From: Leptolyngbya sp. SIOISBB
Lineage (GTDB): Bacteria > Cyanobacteriota > Cyanobacteriia > Phormidesmidales > Phormidesmidaceae
Reading direction: 5' to 3'
NCBI GenBank assembly: GCA_010671905.1
Contig: JAAHII010000001.1
Location: 5,766,001 to 5,830,000, forward strand
DNA: 64,000 bases
Shown: positions 35,145 to 43,772 of the stretch, piece after piece
How positions within the stretch are numbered: the first letter of the stretch is position 1
Layout of the letters: each line of letters starts with the position of its first letter
Notes under the pieces: model-generated
The model's database searches: none
The model's input: only the letters and a program-made list of their open reading frames with translations
What the model was told of the DNA's origin: nothing
Translations under genes and position numbers: made by a program

Positions 35145-36539
35145 TCACGTCACCGACGCAGTGATTTCCTGAGAATCTGCCGGTTCTGCTCCGGTGGATT
35201 CCAGCGATTCCATAATTTGCAATAGCTCGCGTTCAAAGGCAACTTGAGCCCGGTTAGTCCGGCCCCCGACAAAGAATGAACCGTCGGCTTCCAATGCCCA
35301 AATCTGGGAGTGGGAAATGTAGCTCATGAGGACGCCGATCATCAGCAGGCCAAACCCTAGATAGACAAAGGGAATACCCGGATCGGCTTTGATCTGTAAC
35401 CCCGTGCTGCCCACAATGTCCACAATAGACAGTTGAATGCCGTTCACTTCCGTCGCCATGCCCTTCCGCACAGTGGAAATGAGTTGCCCGTTGGTGTCGT
35501 AAACCAACAAGGTGCCCTGTAGGTCGGTGGCGAGTAGAGAAACCGCCTCGCTCATATCTGGCTTGGTGGGTAGCCACGTGCCCCAAATGCGCGATTTACC
35601 CTCTGTTTCCAATTGGCCCATTGGCACTTCGAGCACGGGACTGTTGTTGAATTTGACTTTGACGGCGGCGATGCCCCAGTCGGCCTGATACAGGGTCACG
35701 CCTTTGTAGCGCAGGGGTTCATTCACGTGAATCGTTTTTTGCTTCAGCGCGTCGCCGTCTTCATCAACCACAGTGAGGTCAGAGTAAAACTGATCGATGA
35801 CGCCTTCGGGGGTGTAGTCAATCCAAAAATTGTTGACCCGCACGGCCCAGTCTTTCGGCACTTGCGCCTCGGCCCACGGCCCCGCATCAAAAATGTTGCG
35901 GATTTGAAAGGTTTGGCCGCTAGGCACAATCTCTTGAGCAAAGAAACCGGTCATGGCTCCGTAAATGGCCCCGCCGAGAATAATCAACATACTGGCATGC
36001 ACCACGATGGGGCCAATGCGACCCGCCACCCCTTTTTGCGCATAGAGGCTGCGATCGCGCTCAAATACCCGATATCCTCGCTGGGCCAACAGCGGTGAAA
36101 TGTCCTCCAAACTGCCCTGATCGAGTTCCGCACTGAGGGCGAGTTTATTGAACTGACGGGATTTGGTGTAAAAATTCCACGTTCGAGAAAACCAGCGCAG
36201 CGCCGTAATCTGCCGAGTAAAGGTACAAGCCGTCAGACTCGCCCCAAACACAATCAAAATCGCGAGGTACCACCAAGTGCGATACACATGGTCGAGGCCC
36301 GAAGTGAGAATCACTCGCCAGTCGAGGAAGCCAAACAGGGCTGGATCCGAAGGGTAATTGGCCTGATAAAAGGCCAACGATTCTCCCTGTTCAATCACGG
36401 TGCCGGTAATGCTAGTAACGGCGATGACCAGGAGTAGCGCGATCGCCAGTCGCAAATCTGCTAGCAGCGGCAGTAACTCTCGCTTAAAGTAACGCTGGAT
36501 CAAGCGATTGAAAGCTGTCATCGGATTGGAAGAGGCCAT
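35145..36539 (-). CDS. ccs1: Cytochrome c biogenesis protein Ccs1/CcsB (ResB-like)
   Basis: A 464-residue membrane protein of System II cytochrome c maturation. It has three N-terminal transmembrane helices ([56 protein letters not shown]) and a large lumenal domain with [19 protein letters not shown] and [19 protein letters not shown] last helix near 415 carries [20 protein letters not shown] with a conserved His. With CcsA it delivers haem to apocytochromes such as cytochrome f and c6. The ATG at 36539 is preferred over a GTG 87 bp upstream that overlaps the space behind ccdA. Confidence 0.93.
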   Translation of the reverse strand: MASSNPMTAFNRLIQRYFKRELLPLLADLRLAIALLLVIAVTSITGTVIEQGESLAFYQANYPSDPALFGFLDWRVILTSGLDHVYRTWWYLAILIVFGASLTACTFTRQITALRWFSRTWNFYTKSRQFNKLALSAELDQGSLEDISPLLAQRGYRVFERDRSLYAQKGVAGRIGPIVVHASMLIILGGAIYGAMTGFFAQEIVPSGQTFQIRNIFDAGPWAEAQVPKDWAVRVNNFWIDYTPEGVIDQFYSDLTVVDEDGDALKQKTIHVNEPLRYKGVTLYQADWGIAAVKVKFNNSPVLEVPMGQLETEGKSRIWGTWLPTKPDMSEAVSLLATDLQGTLLVYDTNGQLISTVRKGMATEVNGIQLSIVDIVGSTGLQIKADPGIPFVYLGFGLLMIGVLMSYISHSQIWALEADGSFFVGGRTNRAQVAFERELLQIMESLESTGAEPADSQEITASVT

Positions 36540-36641
36540 GGCGTCTAGAGAATGAAGGGGTAGGAGCGAGGCATTGGGGCGGTCACTGGGCGGGCAAACT
36601 GCGGCATGATTCACCCAACACTTCACCCGAGCGCAAGCGTA

Positions 36642-37439
36642 TCAAACCAGTTGGTTGGGGGCAAAGCGCAGGAGTAGCGAAAAGACGCCAAAGCCCACCA
36701 ACAGAATGCCGCTAGCGGGCGTAATCCAGCCAGACCAGCGGCGAATTTCCAGAAATTTCTTGATGGTCGCGGTGAAAGTGCCCGCAACCACCAGAGGAGA
36801 CACATACCCTACGGTGTAAGCCAACAGCAGTGCCGCCCCCAAAACGGGATCACCTGTGGTCGAAATCCAAGCCAGGAGGGTTGCTAAGACGGGCGTGCTA
36901 CAAGGGGAAGCCACTAAGCCAAAGGTCAGCCCGAGCAGATAGCTTTTGAGTGCCAAGGGCAATCCTTTGTTCATCAAATCCACATTGCCGATGCTAGGCA
37001 TGGGCAACGGCAGCGCTTCTAGCAGGTTTAGTCCCATGAGGATGGCGAGCACGCTGACAACGATCGGCAAGCCAATGCCAACCTGTCCATAAACTCGACC
37101 CACCGCTCCAGCGACCAGCCCCAAGGCCGCCAGGGTCGTTGCGAGTCCCAGGGCGAACCAAGAGGCTTGGGCCACCGATTGCCAGCGATTTTCCGCTTCA
37201 TAGCCGCCCATGTAGCCCACCATAATTGGCAGCATGGAGAGGGTGCAGGGGGTGAGGCTGGTGAGTAATCCAGCCAGCCACACCACGCCAAGGCTGACAA
37301 TCGAAATGCTGGTGAGTTGACTGGTGACCAGGGCGTTGGCGTACTGGCTAATTTCGTACAGAGACGTTTGGAGCGTGTCTAACATGCAGCTGAAATCCGA
37401 CTTAAGGGGGGCGTTGGCATAGCCGCTCCGGAGGAGCAT
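36642..37439 (-). CDS. ccdA: Thiol-disulfide transporter CcdA
   Basis: A 265-residue protein with six transmembrane helices of the DsbD/CcdA family. The redox Cys pair lies in LTSLTPCTLSMLP and LVASPCSTPVLA, at equivalent places in the two halves. It moves reducing power across the thylakoid membrane to keep apocytochrome Cys residues reduced for haem attachment. That fits the ccs1 gene 102 bp downstream on the same strand. An alternative ATG at 37385 would remove 18 residues and still keep all helices. Confidence 0.93.
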   Translation of the reverse strand: MLLRSGYANAPLKSDFSCMLDTLQTSLYEISQYANALVTSQLTSISIVSLGVVWLAGLLTSLTPCTLSMLPIMVGYMGGYEAENRWQSVAQASWFALGLATTLAALGLVAGAVGRVYGQVGIGLPIVVSVLAILMGLNLLEALPLPMPSIGNVDLMNKGLPLALKSYLLGLTFGLVASPCSTPVLATLLAWISTTGDPVLGAALLLAYTVGYVSPLVVAGTFTATIKKFLEIRRWSGWITPASGILLVGFGVFSLLLRFAPNQLV

Positions 37440-37552
37440 CGCCCATCTCTTTCACCCTACATTCTACCGAGGGCGAAAGACAGAGATCGCTCAATTCGGC
37501 AGTCGGTAGCCACAATTGAGGTCCGCTAAAAGTGCCGATTATGAAACTCGCG

Positions 37553-37768
37553 CTAGAGGATGGTGAGTTCCAGGGTACTAGCCAGAACACCTGCCAGCAC
37601 AATGACCACAGCATAGCGGTTGAAGCGGGCTGGTCTGGCAACTTCTAGAGAGCGCTGCTGGATAACTGGGAGGCAGGGGCCGCCCAGCATCAAGAGGATA
37701 ATTCCCCAGATCGTCACTTTGGGAAAATCAGACTGATCAAGATCGTGGTTGAATGGCTGGATAGTCAT
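37553..37768 (-). CDS. Small two-helix membrane protein, hypothetical
   Basis: A 71-residue frame from ATG 37768. It has two hydrophobic segments (VTIWGIILLMLGGPCLPVI and YAVVIVLAGVLASTLELTI) joined by a basic loop RSLEVARPARFNRY, the orientation expected of a real membrane protein. No family is recognised. It lies upstream of ccdA on the same strand, 113 bp away. The composition supports a real gene but it is short. Confidence 0.45.
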   Translation of the reverse strand: MTIQPFNHDLDQSDFPKVTIWGIILLMLGGPCLPVIQQRSLEVARPARFNRYAVVIVLAGVLASTLELTIL

Positions 37769-37906
37769 GATAAACACGGGTCCTTACAAAGCAATTGTTC
37801 TTGAGTAGAGCATTCGACCATCCATCGATGATCGCGACAGGAGACGACATCAACACCTGTGCCAAACATCAAACCGCAAATTGATTAAGACACCCTCGCT
37901 GAGCTA

Positions 37907-38039
37907 GGGTCTGTCATCCGGTCGCGGTCAAATCCTTGCAGCAAAGGAACGACAGCCCCTAGCCTGTTGAGTGAATGCGGGCGAGATAATGCTTAGCCCC
38001 AAAGGCTTCTGGGCTTAATTGATGAAGCGCCCTAAGACC
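37907..38039 (-). repeat. Dispersed intergenic repeat, copy B
   Basis: Inverted copy of the element at 25066-25199, colinear with it at about 80% identity over some 127 gap-free bases. It lies between two small membrane protein frames and has no open frame of its own. The 15-bp palindrome of copy A is not conserved here: only the AGAAGCCTTTGGGGCT arm is recognisable. Confidence 0.8.
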
Positions 38040-38149
38040 ATTACCAACCCCAGATATATCGCCCCAGGGCAAACGAGCGGTTAGATGCATCAGGGAGTTG
38101 GCAAAATCAAGATGGTTCTGCTCGACAGCCTTTTGCCAGAGCTGGCCGG

Positions 38150-38395
38150 TCAGTCAAGCTGTAATGGCGCTGCTGTCGGCATGGATTCCACCGTTGCAGG
38201 CATCCTGGAGGCAGGATGAGTCAACGTCAACCCCACGATCGCCATCACTAAACCCGCAATGGCGCTGGTCAATAGGGTATGGCTGCGTGCAGACGTCAAG
38301 GTACACATTAAACGCTGGTTGTAGTCGTAGATCCTGACGGCCCAACTGGTATTCAGGGTGCGCTCTAATTGGGTGATAGTTTTGGTCTGTTTCAT
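38150..38395 (-). CDS. Small membrane protein, hypothetical
   Basis: An 81-residue frame from ATG 38395. A basic N-terminal half (NTSWAVRIYDYNQRLMC) is followed by one transmembrane helix (LLTSAIAGLVMAIVGLTLT) and a Pro/Ala-rich end. No family is recognised and there is no strong ribosome binding site. It may be real, given the helix and positive-inside pattern. Confidence 0.42.
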   Translation of the reverse strand: MKQTKTITQLERTLNTSWAVRIYDYNQRLMCTLTSARSHTLLTSAIAGLVMAIVGLTLTHPASRMPATVESMPTAAPLQLD

Positions 38396-38615
38396 AGCTT
38401 TCTATAAACGTTTTGGTTCAGGTAATCAAAATCTTGTGGCTGAACAGAGTTTTGGACTAGAGGAGCTGTTAGAGGAGCAATCGCAAGACTGCCGTTTTGA
38501 GTTAGTTCTTACGAGCCCAACTACCGAAAATCTCCGCAGCGTTAGCCAGACTAAAGGTAAAGGAAACGGGGAAACACTCAGGGTTTCAAAGTCGATCTCA
38601 ATACCGAAGTCTCAA

Positions 38616-39167
38616 TTACTTGCTTAACTCAGCCATTTCGGCCGGAGTCTCTGGATGTGCTTCCCTTTGAGTTAACTCTTGAGCAAATCGCACTCGGTGA
38701 CGACGAGAAATCTGTTGCTCAGGGTCAACGCCATCAAAGGTCGGCGGAATCCAGGCTCGGATAACTAACAAGCCGCCCAGCACTAAGAGAAAAGAGCACG
38801 CCGCCATAACCTGCACCCAGGGGGTTTCCAAAATACCCCGGACAATGATTTCCCGTAGCACTGAGACAATCGAGACTTCTACAGCGACCCCAATCGAAAC
38901 TCGATGCTCCTTTAAATAAATGATCAGTAGTCGAAACAGTTCCACCAAAATCAGCAAGAACAAAATATCGGCAGTGACCTGAGGAAAATTCAAGGGGGGC
39001 AGCAGCGATAGGAACATCTCTCGCAGCTGCATCACCATAAAGCTGAACAAGCCAATGCATAGCGAAATCACAATCAAGTCTTGCACGAGCTCTAGGAGAC
39101 GGACAACATGTGCTCCACTGAACCAATGGCCCCAGCGAGGAGAAGACGATGTCGGTGAGGTATTCAT
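38616..39167 (-). CDS. PsiE-like phosphate-starvation-inducible membrane protein
   Basis: A 183-residue protein from ATG 39167 with four transmembrane helices. Examples are VQDLIVISLCIGLFSFMVM, ILFLLILVELFRLLIIYL and WVQVMAACSFLLVLGGLLVI, followed by the cytoplasmic tail RHRVRFAQELTQRE. The ELFRLLIIYLKEHRVSI and EVSIVSVLREIIV wording matches PsiE/DUF1622-like proteins. The molecular role is unknown; in enteric bacteria the gene responds to phosphate and cAMP. A nested inverted repeat lies about 130 bp upstream. Confidence 0.82.
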   Translation of the reverse strand: MNTSPTSSSPRWGHWFSGAHVVRLLELVQDLIVISLCIGLFSFMVMQLREMFLSLLPPLNFPQVTADILFLLILVELFRLLIIYLKEHRVSIGVAVEVSIVSVLREIIVRGILETPWVQVMAACSFLLVLGGLLVIRAWIPPTFDGVDPEQQISRRHRVRFAQELTQREAHPETPAEMAELSK

Positions 39168-39297
39168 AATGTTTAGAGGTAAAAGGGCGGGCGATCGCAG
39201 TAGCCTCAGTCCGAATCCTGGCAACGGCTTGCCGGAAACTTCGGGCGAGTAACTCTACGACAGAAAACGACTCAAGCTCTGAGCGGTTCAATGTAGA

Positions 39298-39349
39298 CCA
39301 TTCAAAATGAATATAAGCAAAGGTTATTCTGAATAGCTATTTTGAATGG
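39298..39349. promoter_or_regulatory. Inverted repeat upstream of psiE
   Basis: Perfect 11-bp arms CCATTCAAAAT (39298-39308) and ATTTTGAATGG (39339-39349), with a smaller nested dyad (GAATA/TATTC) in the loop. It could be a cruciform operator or the hairpin of an untranslated leader. No T-run follows on either strand. Confidence 0.45.
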
Positions 39350-40752
39350 CTAACCTTATGCTCTACGAGCCATCCTGATTTGTAAAATGCCAATCTCAAA
39401 ACAAATGAATAAGCTAATCATATGAATTTCAAGTAAATACATTTGTCATGGAAATGATTGATCCGTGCAGCGATTTCTACCCACAACCAATTGCCAGTGC
39501 CCGTTGTTAATCCCGACACCACTTGCCAACCTCCTGCATGAAGAGGGCGATCGCCCATTTATTCCACCCCAGCTTCAATCGGGAAGCCGGTATACAAAAG
39601 AGTCAAAATTCAAGTGTTGATCTGAAAGGGCGACTACGCTTCTGAATAGCATAAAGGAATGGTAGAAGCCCCATCGCTGACTTGTTTTTTGAGGATGGGC
39701 GATCTTCTTTCCTTCTCCATAATGACCTCGTCGTGATGGCTGCTTCAGGGTGATCTCCCTGTACGCGAGTCAGCGATCGTGAAAACGCGATATGTGACTC
39801 AAACTTTGTTTGAGTAGCTTTGCTCGGAATAACCTGATCGCATGCTGGAAGGTACCGCTCAAGGAAAATGAATTGACGTGTCACCAGTCGGAGGACAAGG
39901 TGGCAGCTGTAAAGCAGACTTGATTGAATTTGGAGACGTCAGCATCTGGAATCGTCAGGCTCAACTGGGAAAAGTCTCCAGCTCGCAAACTGTATTCAAG
40001 TTACCTTTTGGCTCACCCCACAATTGATGTTGCCTGGGGGCAGTCAGGGCAAACGCATACCCCAATATTTTTGCAATCAGGCTGGCTTCTGGTTGTTTTA
40101 TTGTGAGAAACAGAAGCAATCTGCACGTGGCTGCTCGTTGAAATCCTCATTCCTTTCTTGGATTTCAATGAGTATGCGTTTGTCCTGATCTTTCTGAATT
40201 TTCATTGACTCCATGACCTTTAGATGTTGGCGATCAGCTGTCAGCTATTTTGGGCTGCTTAGGATATCGAAAGTCCACTTCAGCAGGAAGAAGTAGATTA
40301 TCGATCAGAAAATTCACTTCATGAAAGAATTAAACTTGATCTCTACATGAAGGATCAGCGACATCAAGTAGGAGAAACTGCTCTAGGGCTGTTGCCTAAG
40401 AAAATTCCACTAATTCCGTGTTCTGAAATTTCCCTGCCGCATCGTTTTCTCATCCTTATCGACCGGCGAATTGCTCAGCCTACACCATTGAAAGTGACTT
40501 AGAGAATATTGGATGTCTTTGACCAAGCAGATATTAAAGGAAGACTAATAATTTCAATATGAGTTTGAGATTAGAAATAGAGGGACTGATGCTGCTGAAG
40601 GCATTATCAGTCATTCAGCAGCATCCTTATGATGAGGCATTTAGAAGAGTTATTTTGACATATTGATGACTTTTGCTATCACTCTAAACCCTGATCAACT
40701 AACAAAAGTTAGTTAACCTGCTGACCTTATTATGCTTAGGTATGAGTGTTTT
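39350..40752. other. AT-rich gene desert, left part
   Basis: About 1.4 kb without a supported gene. A plus-strand stretch near 40423-40560 reads PHRFLILIDRRIAQPTPLKV, then after a stop ILDVFDQADIKGRLIISI, which looks like a decayed protein I cannot name. The frames at 39603-39884 and 39924-40106 show no family pattern. A dyad AACTAAC/GTTAGTT lies near 40697-40714. Confidence 0.4.
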
Positions 40753-40872
40753 TTAAGAGCAAATACATACAGCAGCAGCACCCAGTTCAGTAAATTGAGT
40801 GATTTCCTCGTTCTTGTATAGCCTTCTCAGAGATACTTCAGTGCTAACTATCAGGAATGATAAACCCAGCAC
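40753..40872 (-). CDS. Cryptic peptide B, unit 1
   Basis: A 39-residue frame from GTG 40872 to TAA 40753. Its second half, STEVSLRRLYKNEEITQF then TELGAAAVCICS, lines up with STEATLSPLRENKEKIQK and TALGAAS in unit 2 (frame from GTG 41476). The last nine residues contain two Cys and a Ser after an Ala run, resembling the core of a ribosomally made, modified peptide; this is only a resemblance. It follows peptide A by 25 bases on the same strand. No ribosome binding site is clear. Confidence 0.4.
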   Translation of the reverse strand: MLGLSFLIVSTEVSLRRLYKNEEITQFTELGAAAVCICS

Positions 40873-40897
40873 TTACTCCATAGCTCCCAGATTCTTA

Positions 40898-40975
40898 TTA
40901 AGAGGAAATATCAAAAACCTGCTTGGATGCTGCTGCCTTTGATGAAACCAAATCAGACGCTAAATCGATATTCAA
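40898..40975 (-). CDS. Cryptic peptide A, unit 1
   Basis: A 25-residue frame opening at TTG 40975, ending TAATAA. Translation NIDLASDLVSSKAAASKQV then FDISS. It aligns along its length with the unit 2 copy with several third-position changes and no frame disruption. AGGAGG ends directly at the TTG, which is too close for normal initiation. The functional start may have been at the ATC two codons later, or it is lost. Preceded by a conserved hairpin (41017-41031). Confidence 0.4.
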   Translation of the reverse strand: MNIDLASDLVSSKAAASKQVFDISS

Positions 40976-41016
40976 CCTCCTATTTAATATGGACTGTTGG
41001 TTTGTCTTTCGACCTC

Positions 41017-41031
41017 GGAGCTAACTGCTCC
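41017..41031 (-). promoter_or_regulatory. Conserved leader hairpin, unit 1
   Basis: On the minus strand GGAGCAGTTAGCTCC folds into a 5-bp stem (GGAGC/GCTCC). The equivalent in unit 2 (41624-41638) keeps the fold with one C-G to U-G change. It lies about 35 bases before the shared AGGAGG. Confidence 0.45.
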
Positions 41032-41230
41032 TTGATTCCTAATATAAGGCTGAAAAGCTTAATTGTGGGAACATAAAATCAATGTTTATGACTCTATGAA
41101 GAAATGTTCTTTTTGGTTTTGTTCTGTACGAAAATCCAAGATTGTCTTTTGCGGGAGTATGTAGTCTGGTTCTTTGCTGTAAGGAGATATGTTTATGCAC
41201 GGGCTTAAACTTTATTCTTAAAAAGAGGGC

Positions 41231-41476
41231 TTAGAAAGCATGCAGAGCCGATTTTCGAATTTTGAGGATTGTTATATAACCAATTTTGAGGATTGTTATA
41301 TAACCAAAAAGAAGTTGCTGAGTACTCAACAACTTCTTTGGTAAATTACTTTGACTTTTGGTGAACTTAACAAGGATGCTAGCAGCACCTAGAGCGGTTT
41401 TCTGAATCTTTTCCTTGTTTTCTCGAAGAGGACTTAGAGTTGCTTCTGTACTGTATTTAACTGCCAAGATACACAC
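41231..41476 (-). CDS. Cryptic peptide B, unit 2 (probably read-through version)
   Basis: An 81-codon frame from GTG 41476. The part homologous to unit 1 is STEATLSPLRENKEKIQK followed by TALGAASILVKF. Unit 1 stops soon after GAAA, but this copy stays open through a hairpin terminator (41309-41338) and a 24-bp tandem duplication that adds GYITILKI twice. The extension is therefore probably not functional and the original stop appears lost. Whether it is expressed is unknown. Confidence 0.35.
   Translation of the reverse strand: MCILAVKYSTEATLSPLRENKEKIQKTALGAASILVKFTKSQSNLPKKLLSTQQLLFGYITILKIGYITILKIRKSALHAF
41257..41304. repeat. Perfect 24-bp tandem duplication
   Basis: The block ATTTTGAGGATTGTTATATA plus ACCA occurs twice head to tail just downstream (minus strand) of the unit 2 terminator. 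Two copies only, so it is not a CRISPR array. Confidence 0.85.
41304..41340 (-). terminator. Rho-independent terminator of peptide unit 2
   Basis: On the minus strand a 15-bp stem (AAGAAGTTGTTGAGT / ACTCAGCAACTTCTT, one G-T pair) is followed by a short T-run. It would end transcripts of the unit 2 peptides. Confidence 0.65.
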
Positions 41477-41503
41477 AGTACTTCATTGCATTGCTCTCAT
41501 CTT

Positions 41504-41584
41504 TCATAGCAGGAAAATATCAGTAACCTGATCAGATGCTGCTGTTTTAGACGAAATCGAATCAGACGTTAAATCGATATTCAA
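41504..41584 (-). CDS. Cryptic peptide A, unit 2
   Basis: A 26-residue frame opening at TTG 41584, ending TGA 41504. Translation NIDLTSDSISSKTAASDQV then TDIFLL, clearly paralogous to unit 1. The AGGAGG, the TTG and the upstream 50 bases including a hairpin (41624-41638) are shared. Perfect 8-bp arms CGTTAAAT/ATTTAACG surround the AGGAGG in this copy and could sequester it. The start codon problem is the same as in unit 1. Confidence 0.4.
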   Translation of the reverse strand: MNIDLTSDSISSKTAASDQVTDIFLL

Positions 41585-41672
41585 CCTCCTATTTAACGTG
41601 GACTGATCTTGCGATCTCAAACCGGAGCTTTTAACTCCTTGCTAATAATATAGACCGAGATTTTCCTGATCT

Positions 41673-41872
41673 ATGGCAGGTGAAACCAAACTTTATGGTG
41701 AGGTTAACAAGACTGCTGGTAATGTTGCAGTTCATGTAGAGGCTGCTGTCGGCATAAGATCGGCACCGCATCTTGCTGCACAATCCATACAGCAATTATG
41801 GGTGTTGGTAGAGGCGGCGGTGTGCCGTTGGAACCTGGGCTTATAATCGATTTTCTCAAAGCAGGCAAATAG
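41673..41872 (+). pseudogene. Frameshifted ORF upstream of argJ
   Basis: Frame one from ATG 41673 reads MAGETKLYGEVNKTAGNVAV then HVEAAVGI, and goes on to TAA 41846. A second frame over the same region reads IHTAIMGVGRGGGVPLEPGL then IIDFLKAGK to TAG 41872, which looks more like protein than the end of frame one. A single shift near 41755 would join them. I do not recognise the family. It ends 18 bp before argJ. Confidence 0.4.
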
Positions 41873-41889
41873 CTGGAACAGATAGAGAT

Positions 41890-43131
41890 ATGGCAGAGTG
41901 GCAAGTGATAGAGGGTGGCGTTACCGCGCCAAAAGGATTTCGGGCCGCAGGGGTGGCGGCTGGCTTGAAGCCCTCTGGGGCCGCAGACCTGGCATTAATT
42001 GTTTCGGATACTGATGCGATCGCGGCTGGAGTTTACACTCAGAGCCAGGTGAGAGCCGCCTGTGTGGATTATTGCCGCCAACGATTAGAGGCCAAGCCCT
42101 ACGCCCAAGCGATTGTGGTGAATGCCGGGCAGGCTAACGCTTGTACCGGTCCCCAAGGTTGGCAAGACGCGGTCACGACCTGTGAGCAGGCGGCTGCGGC
42201 CTTGCACATACCTACGGAGTCGGTGCTGGTGGCCTCGACCGGTGTGATTGGACAGCGCATTAAGATGGCGGCGCTGCAGACCGGCATTCCCAAGGTGGTT
42301 GCAGCCCTATCCTCGAACGGTTCAGACGCGGCTGCAAAGGCCATTGTGACGACTGATCTGGTCACTAAGTCGATTGCCTTAGAGATGGACTGGGATGGTC
42401 GCCCGGTACGAGTGGGTGGCATTGCAAAAGGGTCGGGGATGATTCACCCAAATATGGCAACGATGCTGGGGTTTATTACCTGTGATGCCACTGTATCGCC
42501 GTCTTTGTGGCAGTCAATGCTCCGACGAGCGATCGCCCATAGCTTTAACCAAATTACGGTGGATGGCGATACCAGCACGAATGATTGTGTGTTGGCCTTG
42601 GCGAATGGGGAATCCCGCACACCGGCCATTACCGAATCAGGGCCGGAAGCGGCCCGCCTAGAGGCTATGCTGACGGCGGTCTGTGACCACCTGGCAAGAG
42701 CGATCGCTCGCGATGGCGAAGGGGCGACCTGCCTGATGGAGGTGACCGTCACAGGGGCGGCTGATGACGCGGCGGCGCGGCAAATTGCAAAAGCGATCGC
42801 GGGCTCATCATTATTGAAATGTGCCATCTTTGGTCATGACCCGAACTGGGGACGCATTGCAGCAGTTGCGGGGCGAGCCGGAGTGCCCTTTGACCAGGGA
42901 GATTTGCGAATTCAGTTAGGGGAGTTTTTGCTGATGGAGCATGGACAGCCTCAACCCTTTGATCGACCCGCTGCCAGCAATTATTTAAAGCAAGCGACCC
43001 AGGGCGAATATCTCAACACCGACACGGTCAACATTGATGTCAGGGTTGGGCATGGCGCCGGTCAAGGCATTGCCTGGGGGTGCGATTTTAGCTATGACTA
43101 TGTCCGCATCAATGCTGAATATACGACCTAA
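41890..43131 (+). CDS. argJ: Bifunctional ornithine acetyltransferase / N-acetylglutamate synthase
   Basis: A 413-residue ArgJ. It transfers acetyl from N-acetylornithine to glutamate, recycling the acetyl group in arginine synthesis; bifunctional forms also use acetyl-CoA. The self-cleavage site is in GMIHPNMATMLGF, with Thr191 the new N-terminal nucleophile of the beta chain. Other landmarks are VASTGVIGQRI, DGDTSTNDC and GHDPNWGRIAAVAGRAG, with the usual C-terminal acid-rich end. Length fits the family (about 400-415). A strong terminator lies about 150 bp downstream. Confidence 0.96.
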   Translation: MAEWQVIEGGVTAPKGFRAAGVAAGLKPSGAADLALIVSDTDAIAAGVYTQSQVRAACVDYCRQRLEAKPYAQAIVVNAGQANACTGPQGWQDAVTTCEQAAAALHIPTESVLVASTGVIGQRIKMAALQTGIPKVVAALSSNGSDAAAKAIVTTDLVTKSIALEMDWDGRPVRVGGIAKGSGMIHPNMATMLGFITCDATVSPSLWQSMLRRAIAHSFNQITVDGDTSTNDCVLALANGESRTPAITESGPEAARLEAMLTAVCDHLARAIARDGEGATCLMEVTVTGAADDAAARQIAKAIAGSSLLKCAIFGHDPNWGRIAAVAGRAGVPFDQGDLRIQLGEFLLMEHGQPQPFDRPAASNYLKQATQGEYLNTDTVNIDVRVGHGAGQGIAWGCDFSYDYVRINAEYTT

Positions 43132-43276
43132 GGGAGTGCACTCTCGGGAGGCAGCACACCAAAACTTTACGCTTGATAAGGAGATGTGAAGCCTCTATGA
43201 ACTCTCGACCATCTTCCGGATAAGCGGTTGCTAGCGACGGTTATTGGAATGGTAGATGCACCCTGATTCCAAGGTT

Positions 43277-43306
43277 CTGCGGCTTCGGTCGCAGGGCTTT
43301 TTTTTT
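43277..43306 (+). terminator. Rho-independent terminator after argJ
   Basis: CTGCGGC-TTCG-GTCGCAG forms a 7-bp stem with one G-T pair and a stable TTCG loop. GGGC and nine T follow. Confidence 0.85.
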
Positions 43307-43565
43307 CACAGATCGCAAAGTGCGGCTCCTTGCAAGGGCGCTTGACGTGCGGCGACTGTTTGCAGAGTCGCTCGGCAGAGGCCGTGTTCAGAGGTGAAGG
43401 GTTGGTTGACTGGGGATTGCAACGCTCTGAATTGCTCAGGACTTATGCCGTTGCATCCGATTCTTAGTCCCTGAATCGCCAAATCTGGGGCAATCGGATT
43501 CAACATCCCCCAGAGTTGATACCGCTGGCGAAGTCAACCTTTAGAAACAATGGCTGAGTAGCAAC

Positions 43566-43645
43566 CGTTTTCGAGGCCCCCCAGCCCCCAACTTTGGGGG
43601 AGCAAGGGTCAGAAGTCCCCCGAAGTCGGGGGATTTAGGGGACAG
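43566..43645. repeat. Paired C/G hairpin repeat
   Basis: Two adjacent palindromes with 5-bp CCCCC/GGGGG arms and short A/T-rich loops, followed by ATTTAGGGG. They resemble the repeat at 58.9-59.1 kb in style, not in exact sequence. Confidence 0.6.
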
Positions 43646-43772
43646 ATGAGGCGGGGGCAAGTTTACGAAATATTTCGCCAGTAGTGTCAGATTTGAGGGA
43701 CTGAGAGGGCTTTTGCATCAGTCCGATTGCGCTCACTGAACGGCGGGTTGATACCAGCGAGTTGTGTTCACG

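Larger units (their letters stand above)
43132..43772. other. Intergenic region with hairpins
   Basis: 641 bases. It contains the argJ terminator (43277-43306) and a pair of C/G hairpins at 43566-43645 (CCCCCAACTTTGGGGG and CCCCCGAAGTCGGGGG), a repeat type often seen between cyanobacterial genes. The minus-strand frame 43306-43506 is not supported. Confidence 0.5.

Noticed and set aside
39603-39884. 93-codon minus-strand frame in the gene desert
   Set aside because: No ribosome binding site, no family resemblance and codon use unlike neighbours.
41257-41304. Head-to-tail 24-bp repeat considered as a CRISPR start
   Set aside because: Two copies without spacers and no cas genes in the window; a simple tandem duplication.
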